NCBI GenBank assembly: GCA_021846275.1
Contig: JAJZBZ010000001.1
Span: 248,001 to 312,000 of the forward strand
DNA from: Acidobacteriota bacterium
GTDB taxonomy: Bacteria > Acidobacteriota > Terriglobia > Terriglobales > Acidobacteriaceae
Reading direction: 5' to 3'
Length of the DNA stretch: 64,000 nucleotides
A program made the translations under genes and the position numbers. Shown piece after piece: positions 46,876 through 57,910 of this stretch (position 1 is its first letter; each line of letters starts with the position of its first letter). The notes under the pieces are model-generated. The model was not told the origin of the DNA. It saw nothing but the letters and a program-made list of their open reading frames with translations, and made no database searches.

Positions 46876-47862
46876 CTACTCCTTTTGCGCGGACCGGCTG
46901 TCGTTTGTCGCCTGGGCGTGTGCAGCCGATGCACTGCCAGCAGGATACAGCGACGGCTGACCGGCGGGACGAGTCTTCCAGCGACGGTGAATCCAGAGCC
47001 ATTGATCGGGATAGCGGCGAATCCAGGATTCGAGGACGGCTGTACACTGCGCGGTGAGCCGCTCGATGTCGCGCGCGCGGTCCGCAGTCTCTTCGAACTG
47101 GAGCGCGGGCGCAAAATGCAGGACGTAGCGCGATTCGTCGTGATGCCAGAGCAGAAAGCCGGGGACGACGGCTGCGCCGGTGCGCAGGGCGATGCGGGCG
47201 AGACCACTGGCCGTGCAGGCGGGAAGACCGAAAAACGGAACGAAGATGCCCTCCGGCGGCGTCATGTTCGTGTCCATGAGGATGCCGACGGAGCGGCCGT
47301 TGCGCATGGCCTCCAGCAGGCCGCGCGCAAACTGGTCGCGGGGGATGATCCAGTTGCCGTGGCGGCAGCGTATGGAGCGGACGAAGCCGTCGAGCAGCGG
47401 GTTGTCCATGCGCCGCGCGACGAGACCCATGGGATGGCCCATGAGCGAGTGATAGAAGCTGGAAAGCTCCCAGGCCCCGAAGTGGCCGGTGAGGATGAGG
47501 ACGCCTTTGCCTGCGGCCTGCGCCCGCTGGAAGTGCTCGAAGCCCTCGTAGCGAATCCAGTCTGCGCTGCCGGCTTGCGTGTAGCGGGTCATGCGGCAGA
47601 ACTCGGCAAAATGCCAGCCGAGATGACGGTAGTGACTGCGCAGAATCCGCAGACGCTCGGCGGGTGAAAAAGTCGGAAAGGCCAGCGCCAGATTGCGAAG
47701 TCCGACGGTGCGCAGGCGCGCGTGGAGGTGATAAAAAGCCGCTCCCAGCAACGCTCCGAACCTCCGCGCGAGCCTGTGAGGCAGCAGCGCAAACATGCGA
47801 ACGACAGCCCAGACTGGCAGAAATTCGATGAGGCTGCGAATGGGTCCGGCGGCGCGTGACAC
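46876..47862 (-). CDS. LpxL/HtrB-type lipid A acyltransferase
   Basis: 328 residues from a GTG start. One N-terminal hydrophobic anchor is present. The catalytic HxxxxE motif is in LILTGHFGAWELSSF, followed by GLVARRMDNPLLDGFVRSIRCRHGNWIIP and MDTNMTPPEGIFVPFFGLPA, and the C-terminal YPDQWLWIHRRWKTRP is diagnostic of late lipid A acyltransferases. It adds a secondary acyl chain in the inner membrane. Directly upstream of lpxD (3 bp), so lipid A synthesis is the evident context. Confidence 0.92.
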   Translation of the reverse strand: MSRAAGPIRSLIEFLPVWAVVRMFALLPHRLARRFGALLGAAFYHLHARLRTVGLRNLALAFPTFSPAERLRILRSHYRHLGWHFAEFCRMTRYTQAGSADWIRYEGFEHFQRAQAAGKGVLILTGHFGAWELSSFYHSLMGHPMGLVARRMDNPLLDGFVRSIRCRHGNWIIPRDQFARGLLEAMRNGRSVGILMDTNMTPPEGIFVPFFGLPACTASGLARIALRTGAAVVPGFLLWHHDESRYVLHFAPALQFEETADRARDIERLTAQCTAVLESWIRRYPDQWLWIHRRWKTRPAGQPSLYPAGSASAAHAQATNDSRSAQKE

Positions 47863-47915
47863 AGCTAACAGTGTAAACGCCGCAAAGAGACCCGCGTCGC
47901 CGCGAGGCGGCAGGC

Positions 47916-47950
47916 AAAAAACAGGGGATGCGCCTGAATGAACATCCCCT
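47916..47950 (-). terminator. Rho-independent terminator after the SYLF gene
   Basis: On the minus strand a perfect 8-bp stem (AGGGGATG with CATCCCCT, 12-nt loop) is followed by GTTTTTTG. It lies 34 bp after the SYLF-gene stop and separates it from the acyltransferase-lpxD operon. Confidence 0.85.
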
Positions 47951-47983
47951 CTTGGTTAAGAATTTCCAGGGCGTTATGCGGCT

Positions 47984-48685
47984 TTACTTTCTGTCCTTGG
48001 CATCGACGAAGGCCTTGGCCACCGTGCGAACGAACGGGACGGCGCCGTTGGGAACCGGCACCGAGCCGCGCAGGATGGAAGTGAAGCTATGGCTTGCGCC
48101 GAAGTAGGTGTTCGTATCTGCCGTGTTCTGGCTGACGGAGGTGCCGTCAAGATCGATGCCCGCGAAAAGCCCCTTGCTGCGCGAGTAGGTGAGCAGCTCG
48201 GCGTTCATTTTCCAGTCTGTGGCCGCCTGGGAGTCACGCCCGACCGGACCCGCGGCTGCGCTGGCGTCTCCGCCGATCTGGAATTTGCTCTTGAGCAGAT
48301 CCTGGAAGCCCTTGTTATTGACGGCAACGAGGATCAGGTCGGTGGACTGGCCACCGATCTGGAAGCCGAATGAGCCGCCTGCCATGCGGATGAAGACCGG
48401 CGCGCTCCAGCCATGGCCGGTGCGGCAGGTGACGACGCCCTGGCCATATTGCGCTCCAAAGACGAACGCCGCCTTCTTCATGCCGGGAACGACGCCGACG
48501 CAGGTGGCCATCTCAAGGATGTTCAGCGGGATGGTGCGATCAGAGGTGCCGAGTATCTGGTCGAGGACGACCTTGGCGGCGTCAACGCGCTGCTGGAGAT
48601 CCTGAACGGACGAGGCCGCGCGGGCAAATGAGGAACCGGCCAGTAGAACGGCCACGCAGAGAATCGGAGAAATGAGTTTTTTCAT
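47984..48685 (-). CDS. Exported SYLF/Ysc84-domain lipid-binding protein
   Basis: 233 residues. A signal peptide (LISPILCVAVLLAGSSFARA) is followed by the SYLF domain: LNILEMATCVGVVPGMKKAAFVFGAQYGQGVVTCR, then GGQSTDLILVAVNNKGFQDLLKSKFQIGGDASAAAGPVGR, and YSRSKGLFAGIDLDGTSV, the family signature. Eukaryotic SYLF domains bind phosphoinositides; the bacterial role is unknown but periplasmic or outer-membrane. A monocistronic gene with its own terminator. Confidence 0.88.
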   Translation of the reverse strand: MKKLISPILCVAVLLAGSSFARAASSVQDLQQRVDAAKVVLDQILGTSDRTIPLNILEMATCVGVVPGMKKAAFVFGAQYGQGVVTCRTGHGWSAPVFIRMAGGSFGFQIGGQSTDLILVAVNNKGFQDLLKSKFQIGGDASAAAGPVGRDSQAATDWKMNAELLTYSRSKGLFAGIDLDGTSVSQNTADTNTYFGASHSFTSILRGSVPVPNGAVPFVRTVAKAFVDAKDRK

Positions 48686-49255
48686 GGTCTGGCTTACCTT
48701 TCGTGCGAAGAGAATCTTTTCAAGTTCGACGCAGCAATATTGTACGTTGCGAGCATGTGTCAGTGTTCATCCAGATTCACCAGGACAACACAATAGGAAC
48801 AATGGGAGCGGAGCAATGGACCAGTTTGCGCAAAGAAACCGGAACCCCTTGTTTCCCGCACTGCCCCGGCCTGAGCCGGTGCGGTCAGGTGCTGCTTTTA
48901 TCGGTTTAGAGGCAGGAAGAGAGGATTGGGTTGTCCTGCCAAACGAACCGGGGGAGGGTCAGCGGCGAACAACCCGTGTCGATCCGGTAAAAAGAGGACT
49001 TCCCAGGAAGCACATCTTCCGTGCTGCCAGAGAAGTCCTTCCCCAGATCTGCGTTGTTACTGTGGATATATTGCCCTGACTGAAAACGCTGCGCAAGGTA
49101 ACGAAAGGGCAGTGTCATTTAGTAACCATTGGAGGATTCAAATTCATGAAATAGCGCGGGTTGTCACTTTTGATTCCCGTCATGAAAAACCGGAAAGAAG
49201 GACGTGGATTGAGGCAGGAATAGTGCAAATAGCGGGGCTGCGGAATCAGGCGGAA
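48686..49255. other. 570-bp region without a convincing gene
   Basis: Short frames on both strands lack homology, ribosome sites or codon bias, so none is called. The region holds several hairpins, for example GGCAGGA paired with TCCTGCC near 48912-48941 and CCGGC paired with GCCGG near 48867-48881, and a long minus-strand terminator at 48989-49039. It may contain the upstream control region of the SYLF gene and the 3' untranslated part of the LuxR-type gene. A small RNA is possible but unproven. Confidence 0.5.
48989..49039 (-). terminator. Long hairpin terminator on the minus strand
   Basis: A 19-position stem with 17 pairs (arms 48995-49013 and 49021-49039, 7-nt loop) is followed on the minus strand by CTTTTTA. 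It lies about 215 bp after the stop of the LuxR-type regulator, so either the regulator has a long 3' tail or a separate small transcript ends here. Confidence 0.75.
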
Positions 49256-49912
49256 TCACTCCAAAGCGCGCGCAGAAGCATCCTGAGCCGCAAGCATGGA
49301 GAGCGCAACGCGGTTCTGGACGCCGGTCTTTCGCATCAGACTGGAGACGTACGCTTTGACGGTCCGCTCCTCGATGCCGAGGTCTTCGGCAATTTCGCGG
49401 TTGGAACGCGCCTCCAGAATGCGGTTCAGCACCTGACGTTCTCGCGGGCTGAGCTTCTCGAGGTCGTTGCTGTGGCGCGTGGCGGAGCCGATGAGCAGCC
49501 GGTCGATGAGCATGGAGAGGATGCGACGCGGTGCCCAGATGGAGCCTTGAAGGACGGTGTCGACGGCAAGCCTGACCTGCTCCAGCTCACAGTCGATATC
49601 GAGAAACGCGCGTCCACCGGCAACGATGGAGCGCATCACGACTTCATCGTCGTTTGCGGGTCCGAGCACGATCTGGCGTATCTCGGGGCGAGTGCGGCGG
49701 ACAAAAAAGAGGGTGTCCATCCAGGCGTAGGTTGTGGAGACATCGAGCAGGATGTAACGCAGGGCATCGCCTTCGAGCAGAGTGCGGAGTTCGGAGTTGA
49801 CTGCCTGAATGCGTGAGTGTCCGTCGAAGATTCCCAGCAGACCTTCGGCGCGGATCGGGTCGGAAGAGACAACACCGAGAGGAATCATCGGGATGGCAGC
49901 GGAAGTGGTCAC
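49256..49912 (-). CDS. LuxR/NarL-type regulator with a degenerate receiver domain
   Basis: 218 residues from GTG 49912, which has AGGAG 7 bp upstream. The receiver-like domain (about 10-130) keeps an Asp in YILLDVSTTYAWMDTL. It has only SSD where receivers carry the acidic pair, and lacks the conserved lysine (AGGRAFLDID), so phosphorylation is doubtful. The C-terminal helix-turn-helix (about 150-212) is canonical: KLSPRERQVLNRILEARSNREIAEDLGIEERTVKAYVSSLMRKTGVQNRVAL. No histidine kinase is adjacent, so this is probably an orphan regulator. Confidence 0.85.
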   Translation of the reverse strand: MTTSAAIPMIPLGVVSSDPIRAEGLLGIFDGHSRIQAVNSELRTLLEGDALRYILLDVSTTYAWMDTLFFVRRTRPEIRQIVLGPANDDEVVMRSIVAGGRAFLDIDCELEQVRLAVDTVLQGSIWAPRRILSMLIDRLLIGSATRHSNDLEKLSPRERQVLNRILEARSNREIAEDLGIEERTVKAYVSSLMRKTGVQNRVALSMLAAQDASARALE

Positions 49913-49919
49913 CGATTGA

Positions 49920-49924
49920 CTCCT
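49920..49924 (-). promoter_or_regulatory. Ribosome binding site of the LuxR-type gene
   Basis: AGGAG on the minus strand, 7 bp before GTG 49912. It decides the start, since the open frame itself runs on to 50113. Confidence 0.7.
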
Positions 49925-50040
49925 GCGCGGGGAAGTTAGCTTCAGTTTGCAGCAAACCCGAAAAAATGGGAACCTGCAAATTACCCTGTGATGCCGGTCA
50001 GCATTGCAATTTGTGCTCAGCCCGGTCGGGCATTGGCGGA

Positions 50041-50595
50041 CTACAGACGGGGCAGAACGATGCCCTGCTGCTTCTGGTACTTGCCTCTGCGGTCGGCATA
50101 GCTGACTTCGCAAGCCTCGTTGCCCTCAAAAAAGAGAATCTGGCATAGGCCCTCGTTGGCGTAAACGCGGGCCGGCAGCGGAGTCGTATTGGAGATTTCC
50201 AACGTGACGAAGCCTTCCCACTCCGGCTCGAAGGGGGTGACGTTGACGATGATGCCGCAGCGGGCATAGGTGGATTTGCCGACGCAAATGGTGAGCACAT
50301 TGCGCGGGATGCGGAAATACTCGACCGAGCGCGCAAGGGCAAAACTATTTGGAGGTACAATGACGGAGTCTGCCTGAACGGAGACGAAGGAGCGCTCATC
50401 GAAGTTTTTGGGGTCAATGATGGCGCTGTTCACGTTGGTGAAAATCTTGAATTCGTCCGAGACGCGAAGATCGTATCCGTAGGAGGACAGTCCATAGGAG
50501 ATGACGCCTTCCCTGACCTGTTTTTCGCTGAAAGGTTCGATCATTCCATGGTTGCGGGCTTGCTCGCGGATCCAACGGTCACAGAGGATGGGCAT
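50041..50595 (-). CDS. dcd: dCTP deaminase
   Basis: 184 residues, normal length. Conserved blocks are [100 protein letters not shown]. The GKSTYAR segment and the glutamate in [10 protein letters not shown] are the catalytic region. Converts dCTP to dUTP for thymidylate synthesis. Ends in a QQGIVLPRL tail. Confidence 0.95.
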   Translation of the reverse strand: MPILCDRWIREQARNHGMIEPFSEKQVREGVISYGLSSYGYDLRVSDEFKIFTNVNSAIIDPKNFDERSFVSVQADSVIVPPNSFALARSVEYFRIPRNVLTICVGKSTYARCGIIVNVTPFEPEWEGFVTLEISNTTPLPARVYANEGLCQILFFEGNEACEVSYADRRGKYQKQQGIVLPRL

Positions 50596-50770
50596 GGCTC
50601 TCCAGGCCTGAGGTCAGGCGGTTGAAGTGAAGGCGCAAAGCATGCAAGGCACCTGCTGATTCATCCTATGGGCTGAAGGGCGCGATTGACAATGACGGTA
50701 GGAATGAATATGCTCACGCCAGCGATTCGCTCCGTATGACGTTGTAGAATCTGAAGAAAAGGATGCGGCG

Positions 50771-51061
50771 TTGATTAAGCAAAACATCGTTCACCAGGTG
50801 ATAGAGCGGACCGGACTGCCCCGGGTCAAGGCCGAGGCGGCGGTTGACTGCGTATTTGACGGCCTGAAGAAGGCGCTGGCGGCAGGTGATCGCATTGAGC
50901 TGCGTGGTTTCGGCGTCTTCAGCGTGCGGCCACGCAAGACTGGGATTGGGCGGAATCCGCGGACCGGCAGCGAAGTGAGCATTGCTCCGGGTCGAGCCAT
51001 TCGCTTCAAACCGGGCAAGGAATTGCACGAGATCACTGCGGCGAATCCGGAAACAAAATAG
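50771..51061 (+). CDS. HU/IHF-family DNA-binding protein
   Basis: 96 residues. The start appears to be TTG (AAAAGGA about 8 bp upstream), giving the usual opening MIKQNIVHQVIERTGLPRVKAEAAVDCVFDGLKKALAAGDRIELRGFGVFSVRPRKTGIGRNPRTG. The beta-arm motif GRNPRTGSEVSIAPGRAIRFKPGKEL binds and bends DNA. Closest in form to HU/IntHF nucleoid proteins. Its stop codon lies in a 20-bp tandem duplication. Confidence 0.93.
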   Translation: MIKQNIVHQVIERTGLPRVKAEAAVDCVFDGLKKALAAGDRIELRGFGVFSVRPRKTGIGRNPRTGSEVSIAPGRAIRFKPGKELHEITAANPETK

Positions 51062-51094
51062 CGTCTCGACGTGAAAAATAGCGTCTCGACGTGA
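51055..51094. repeat. Perfect 20-bp tandem duplication at the HU gene stop
   Basis: The unit AAAATAGCGTCTCGACGTGA occurs twice head to tail (51055-51074 and 51075-51094). The first copy contains the TAG stop of the HU-like gene. It looks like a recent slippage duplication. Confidence 0.85.
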
Positions 51095-51159
51095 CTGGAT
51101 GTTCCCGGCAATTCTGCAAGGGACAGGCCGGAAACGAACACACATTGAATATTTTCTGA

Positions 51160-52074
51160 TTATTTCAAATCCACTGCGGTGCCTTTTGCCGGGACGGCTG
51201 TGAGCGCCTTCGCCTTTTTCATCTTCACTTTGCCGAGAGTTCCCTGTCGCGTAAAGAGCAGCGTCCACTGCATGGGGCGGCTCTGCGCTGGCGGCAGTCC
51301 AACAAACGTGATGGACGGCGGCCGCTTCCAGGAGACGGACAGCGAAGCGGGCATGTACGCCGGGTGGGGATCGCCGCCGGACGGGTCAAGCGTGGTGACG
51401 GCCTGCACATGGAAACCGGCCAGCGCAGCGTAGCAGAGTCCCAGGCCGAACCAGTTGTTGCGCGCGGCGCGGGCATCCTCGCGGAGCAGGTCGTTGAAGA
51501 CGACGCGGGTCATCGCGTTGCGGCTGGACGGCGTGTAAAGGGAAAAGCCGCGACGCTCGACGGGCACCAGATGCAGGCGGCCTGAAGCCAAGCGCGGAAT
51601 GGCGACGGTGAAGCTGGCAGTACGGTTGGTTTGAGCGTCGCGCACGTAACTCATAAGGAGATAGCTGGGCAAGGCGTCGCAGTCAACCTGCCGGAGGTTC
51701 CAGTCGGCAAAAGCAGCATCGCTTCCCTTCCCTGCTTCGTTCCCGTCCACATGAAAGCCCTGATCGACGGCGCGGATGGCGATCTGTGGCGCAGCCTGCC
51801 GGAGCAATGCCCGGTCGGCGGCGCTCATCTGATCCATCGTTCGATAATGCAGCTTCGATGCGGAGGCGGAAGAGGAATCCAACGCAAACGGCGCGAGCTT
51901 CGGCATGGCGTTGGCGGCGGGTGTCACCTTCAGACCGCAGCTTGTATGGCTTCCGCTGGTTTGGGCGCAGGGCTGGGCCGCAGGCTGAGCTTGCTGCTGC
52001 GCGGAAAGGACCGCACACACTGGAGCGGACAGAGCCATGAAACAAACCGAAGAGATCAGAGCCAGCGCCTTCAT
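51160..52074 (-). CDS. Exported protein of unknown function
   Basis: 304 residues with a signal peptide (MKALALISSVCFMALSAPVCA). A Gln/Ala-rich stretch and a C-x9-C pair near residues 36-46 follow. The core is mixed alpha/beta: MSAADRALLRQAAPQIAIRAVDQGFHVDGN, DCDALPSYLLMSYVRDAQTNRTASFTVAIPR. The C-terminus is basic (KVKMKKAKALTAVPAKG). Not recognised. Coding is supported by the signal peptide, codon use and length. Confidence 0.7.
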   Translation of the reverse strand: MKALALISSVCFMALSAPVCAVLSAQQQAQPAAQPCAQTSGSHTSCGLKVTPAANAMPKLAPFALDSSSASASKLHYRTMDQMSAADRALLRQAAPQIAIRAVDQGFHVDGNEAGKGSDAAFADWNLRQVDCDALPSYLLMSYVRDAQTNRTASFTVAIPRLASGRLHLVPVERRGFSLYTPSSRNAMTRVVFNDLLREDARAARNNWFGLGLCYAALAGFHVQAVTTLDPSGGDPHPAYMPASLSVSWKRPPSITFVGLPPAQSRPMQWTLLFTRQGTLGKVKMKKAKALTAVPAKGTAVDLK

Positions 52075-52182
52075 CGTAAGCCCAGAGTATCATCCGCGCG
52101 GATTGTGGCTGCAAACGCCGCGAGGCGCTTCCGCGAACGGACGCGCCTCACGAGTGGTGCGGAATTCAGTTGGTTGCAGCGA

Positions 52183-53499
52183 TCAGTTGCTGCTGGTGGT
52201 ATGGTGACCGGCGGCTGGTTTGTGGTGCGTCACCGGCTTCTTCGTGACCTGGAACTCGCCCTCGCGCATGATGATCTGCGGCGGGGTCTGCGTGTAGGAG
52301 TCGTAGGTGCCGACGAGGTTGGTCACGTCTGAGCCGACAGCCGGAATCTCCTTGTCGGTCAGCGGCTTTTTCATGTTGATGGTGAAGTCGGAGACCTTGT
52401 CAGCCTTGGCATCGTCGGTGACGGCGAGCTTGATCTGGTTGGCATCCGCAGAGATGACCGTTCCGGGGATGATGACGACCTTATCCTTGAGCGTCGCCCA
52501 GAGCTTGTCGGCATTGTCCGGGGAAGCGTTGGCCAGCACGTACTCGCTGTCGCCCATTGCGTAGGTGGTGAAATCAGGATTGTCGGCGACGAACTTGTCG
52601 GCGATCTGCTTCGGCGTAGGAGCAGGATCGATCTTGAAGTCCTGTGGCGGGAAGACGCTCTTGGCCGAGGCAGCCATCACAGCGTCATAGCCGTCTTCGC
52701 TGCCGTGGAAACGCTTGTACCAGTACTTGGCCTGCTTTTCGATGATGGGCTTGAAGTTTGCCGGAGCGAAGTTCTCCGCGCGGCTCATGTACCAGACGCC
52801 GTTGATCATGTCGGCTGGCTTGAGCTGGGTATAGGTCTGTCCGAGGACGAGCGTGTCGTTCAACGCGGGAGCGACCTGAGTGGCTGCCGGGTTGCTGGTG
52901 CCGAGCATCTCAAGTTCCGTGCGGAATTCGGTGATTGCCCCCTGCAGATCCTTCTTCGAGTAGATGTCGTCGTAAGCAATCACGGAGTGGAAGAACGGAT
53001 CGGTGGTCGCCTTCTGCGTCTTGAAGGCCGCATCCGTGACGCCATCAGGCTTGGTCAGTGCCAGGCCCTTTTGTGCCGCCGCTGCGGCATCGTCCAGGAG
53101 CTGAGCCTGCTGCGTGGGATTGGAGGCCGCGACCTGGGTGGCCTGCTGCTTCTTGATGAAGGCAATCAGGTAGAGCGCCTTGAGATTGCTGGGGTCTACC
53201 TGAAGCAGGCGGCCGGCGGCATCGACAGCCTTTGAGGCGTCAAACTGCGAGTACGCATCGACGAGTTTGTTGAGCACGGCGAGCTTGACCACACTCTGCG
53301 GATAGGTGTTGAGAAACGATTCACATGCCGAGGCCGTGGCCTGCGGCGAGGTCTGTGTGATCGCATTGTTGTAAGAGTTGTACTCAGCAGGATCTTTGAT
53401 GGTGATCTGGCCGGAGTTGGCCTGTGCGACAACGATGGGAGCGCCGAGCACGCCAAGGCCTACCAAAGCGAACACAGAGGTGAGGAGATACTTCTTCAT
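52183..53499 (-). CDS. Exported TPR-like protein of unknown function
   Basis: 438 residues. A signal peptide (YLLTSVFALVGLGVLGAPIVVAQ) is followed by TPR-like helix pairs: ACESFLNTYPQSVVKLAVLNKLVDAYSQFDASKAVDAAGRLLQVDPSNLKALYLIAFIKKQQ. A mostly beta C-terminal part follows (VIIPGTVISADANQIKLAVTDDAKADKVSDFTINMKKPL), and the tail is His-rich (HHKPAAGHH). Its partners are unknown. The beta part resembles a small OB-like module, but that is weak. Confidence 0.75.
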   Translation of the reverse strand: MKKYLLTSVFALVGLGVLGAPIVVAQANSGQITIKDPAEYNSYNNAITQTSPQATASACESFLNTYPQSVVKLAVLNKLVDAYSQFDASKAVDAAGRLLQVDPSNLKALYLIAFIKKQQATQVAASNPTQQAQLLDDAAAAAQKGLALTKPDGVTDAAFKTQKATTDPFFHSVIAYDDIYSKKDLQGAITEFRTELEMLGTSNPAATQVAPALNDTLVLGQTYTQLKPADMINGVWYMSRAENFAPANFKPIIEKQAKYWYKRFHGSEDGYDAVMAASAKSVFPPQDFKIDPAPTPKQIADKFVADNPDFTTYAMGDSEYVLANASPDNADKLWATLKDKVVIIPGTVISADANQIKLAVTDDAKADKVSDFTINMKKPLTDKEIPAVGSDVTNLVGTYDSYTQTPPQIIMREGEFQVTKKPVTHHKPAAGHHTTSSN

Positions 53500-53675
53500 T
53501 CAAAGCTCCTGAGAAATCGTTTTTCGATGATCAATTGACCCGTGGTTTTCGAGCAGAGTATTTGGCTGCTGACTTTTCGAGCAACTTCTTCCGCTCCTGA
53601 GCCAAGATGCGGTGATGCTGGGATTATAGAAATTGAAGCCGTATCTGACAAGTAAAGATTTACTGCATGAAAGAT

Positions 53676-56317
<2,642 letters not shown>

Positions 56318-56325
<8 letters not shown>

Positions 56326-56404
56326 GTTCTGCCAGCGGCACGAACCCGTCGCGCATGCACATGCACATGCAACAGACGATTCCGAACTGGCTCATCTTCT
56401 TCAT
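56318..56404 (-). CDS. Cys/Met-rich leader peptide of the metYX attenuator
   Basis: A 28-codon ORF, MKKMSQFGIV then C-C-M-C-M-C-M, then RDGFVPLAERC and stop. Five cysteines in 28 residues, four of them in one seven-residue run, are far beyond chance for a short ORF. There is no Shine-Dalgarno sequence, but a promoter places the transcript start at or next to the ATG, which fits leaderless translation. A second start at the fourth codon (56395) is possible. Its place before a terminator and the sulfur genes metY-metX points to a regulatory peptide whose translation senses charged tRNA-Cys (or tRNA-Met). Confidence 0.75.
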
Positions 56405-56411
56405 CGCAATT

Positions 56412-56441
56412 AGTATGACGGCTGGGCGGGGTTTCCGTCAA
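56412..56441 (-). promoter_or_regulatory. Predicted promoter of the metYX leader
   Basis: On the minus strand, -35 TTGACG (56436-56441), an 18-bp spacer and -10 CATACT (56412-56417). The expected start is at 56403-56405, on the A of the leader ATG (56404). The promoter lies in the 52-bp gap after tRNA-Gly, so the leader can be transcribed apart from the tRNA. Confidence 0.65.
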
Positions 56442-56456
56442 TCGCTTTCCGATTCA

Positions 56457-56531
56457 TGGAGCGGGAGACCGGGATCGAACCGGCGACATTCAGCTTGGGA
56501 AGCTGACGTTCTGCCACTGAACTACTCCCGC
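56457..56531 (-). tRNA. tRNA-Gly, anticodon CCC
   Basis: The sequence folds into a full cloverleaf: acceptor GCGGGAG with CTCCCGC, D-stem GTTC with GAAC, anticodon stem TCAGC with GCTGA and loop TTCCCAA (anticodon CCC at 56497-56499), T-loop TTCGATC. The discriminator is U and CCA is encoded. Reads GGG codons. An integrase gene lies next to its 5' side. Confidence 0.97.
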
Positions 56532-56668
56532 TATTTATTTTCAACAACATACACGAGAGAATCTTTTATTATCCAACTTGTTGTCCAAATTTGCACGAAT
56601 AAGAGACGTGACAGGCGAGCTTGCTAACGCGCGGCCGATCAGGCAAATCGAGCCTGGACAACAACGCC

Positions 56669-57910
56669 ATGCGCAAAGCCTCTCTCAAGCAGCATCGCAC
56701 ACACGACGGTCGCTGGCAATTGTTCCCCGTGCTGGTGGTGAACGGCAGGCCCGACCCGCGCACGGTTCTGATCGGCGAAAACCCCATTTCATGGAAAAAC
56801 CCAGGAGGCGGAAAGTTCTACCTGGACTACCGCGATGGCCAGGGAAAACGTGTTCGCCAGCCCTGCGGCGTGACTCCAAAGGAAGCCCGCGATGCCTGGA
56901 TACAACATCTCGGAATTCTGAATGGAACGATGGATGGTCCCGAAGCGGATTCGCTGGACTTTTCCGGCAGCCGGCAGACCGTTCAGCACGCGGTAAAGCA
57001 ATATCTGGTCGAGATCAAAGGAATCCGCTCGAAGGCAACTCATGACGCCTACTCGGATGATGCCGCCTGGTTTGTAGCCACGCTCAATAAACGGTATGTC
57101 GATGAGGTGGGGCGGACAGACCTGCTCCGAATCCTGGGACTTGGACGCGACGAAGGGCTGGAACAGAGGACGATTAACCGTCGCGTGCTGGTGGGGTTGA
57201 TGGCGCTCCGCAATGCTGGAGCCACGATCAACCTGAAAAGGGGCGAATGGCCGAAAGTGGCCGAATCCGAAGTTGAGATTTATAGTCCCGAGGAGCTGCA
57301 AGCCTTTTTCAAAGCGTGCTCCGAGGAGGAAAAGCTGCTTTTCCAAACCTATCTTAGTTCAGGATTTCGAAACCGTGAGGTGGCTACGCTCACGAAAGAC
57401 AGCGTGTCCTCCCACACGAACAGCATTGGAGTAAAGAAGCGTCCTGAGTACAAGTTTTTTCCGAAGAACTATGAATGCCGCAATGTGCGGATACCAGAGA
57501 CCCTAATGCGGAAACTGGTCGCGCACATGAAGCGACAGAGCGGCAAGCTCGTGTTTCCGACAAATCCGCACCCGAAGCGACCCAATTATGGCGGCTAGAA
57601 ACCGGACGCGCACCACCTGGAACTATGCAAAAATATCGCCTTCAAGGCTGGTTTGAACTGCAGGCACTGCGTGTCGAAACACGGGAAAAAGCGTTGTGCA
57701 AAAGGCCCGCACTGCGAGCACTGGTTCCTTCACAAATGGCGGCATACGTATGCCACGAATATGCTGCGTGATGGCATGGACATCAAGACTCTGCAAAGGC
57801 AACTCGGGCACAAGAATTTGGCGACAACCGAAAAGTACCTCAAATCGCTCGCGATTGAGGACATCGGTGAGAGGGTCGAAGGTTCGCGCCTGGCGGCGTT
57901 GATTGAGTGA
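56669..57910 (+). pseudogene. Tyrosine-type site-specific integrase interrupted by an in-frame TAG
   Basis: 413 codons from the ATG at 56669, with one in-frame stop TAG at 57596-57598. Before it are an N-terminal arm, an SAM-like core-binding domain (about 110-200) and the first catalytic arginine in SSGFRNREVATLTKDSV. After it the same frame continues without loss: a Cys/His cluster (LNCRHC, then KRC, HCEHW), LHKWRHTYATNML with HxxR, the second histidine in LGHKNLATTEKYL, and the tyrosine nucleophile. Only the single amber codon breaks the gene. Without readthrough the protein lacks the tyrosine and should be dead. A TTG at 56621 is an unlikely earlier start. Confidence 0.85.

Noticed and set aside
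48800..49080. 6S or SRP RNA in the hairpin-rich gap
   Set aside because: The stretch GGTCAGGTGCTGC resembles part of the SRP core, but the following GGAAG...AGCAGCC block is missing, and no closed 6S-type fold was found.
57599..57910. A separate small gene (start at 57653) for the C-terminal integrase part
   Set aside because: Same frame as the integrase, with homology running back to the TAG; it is the second half of the broken gene.
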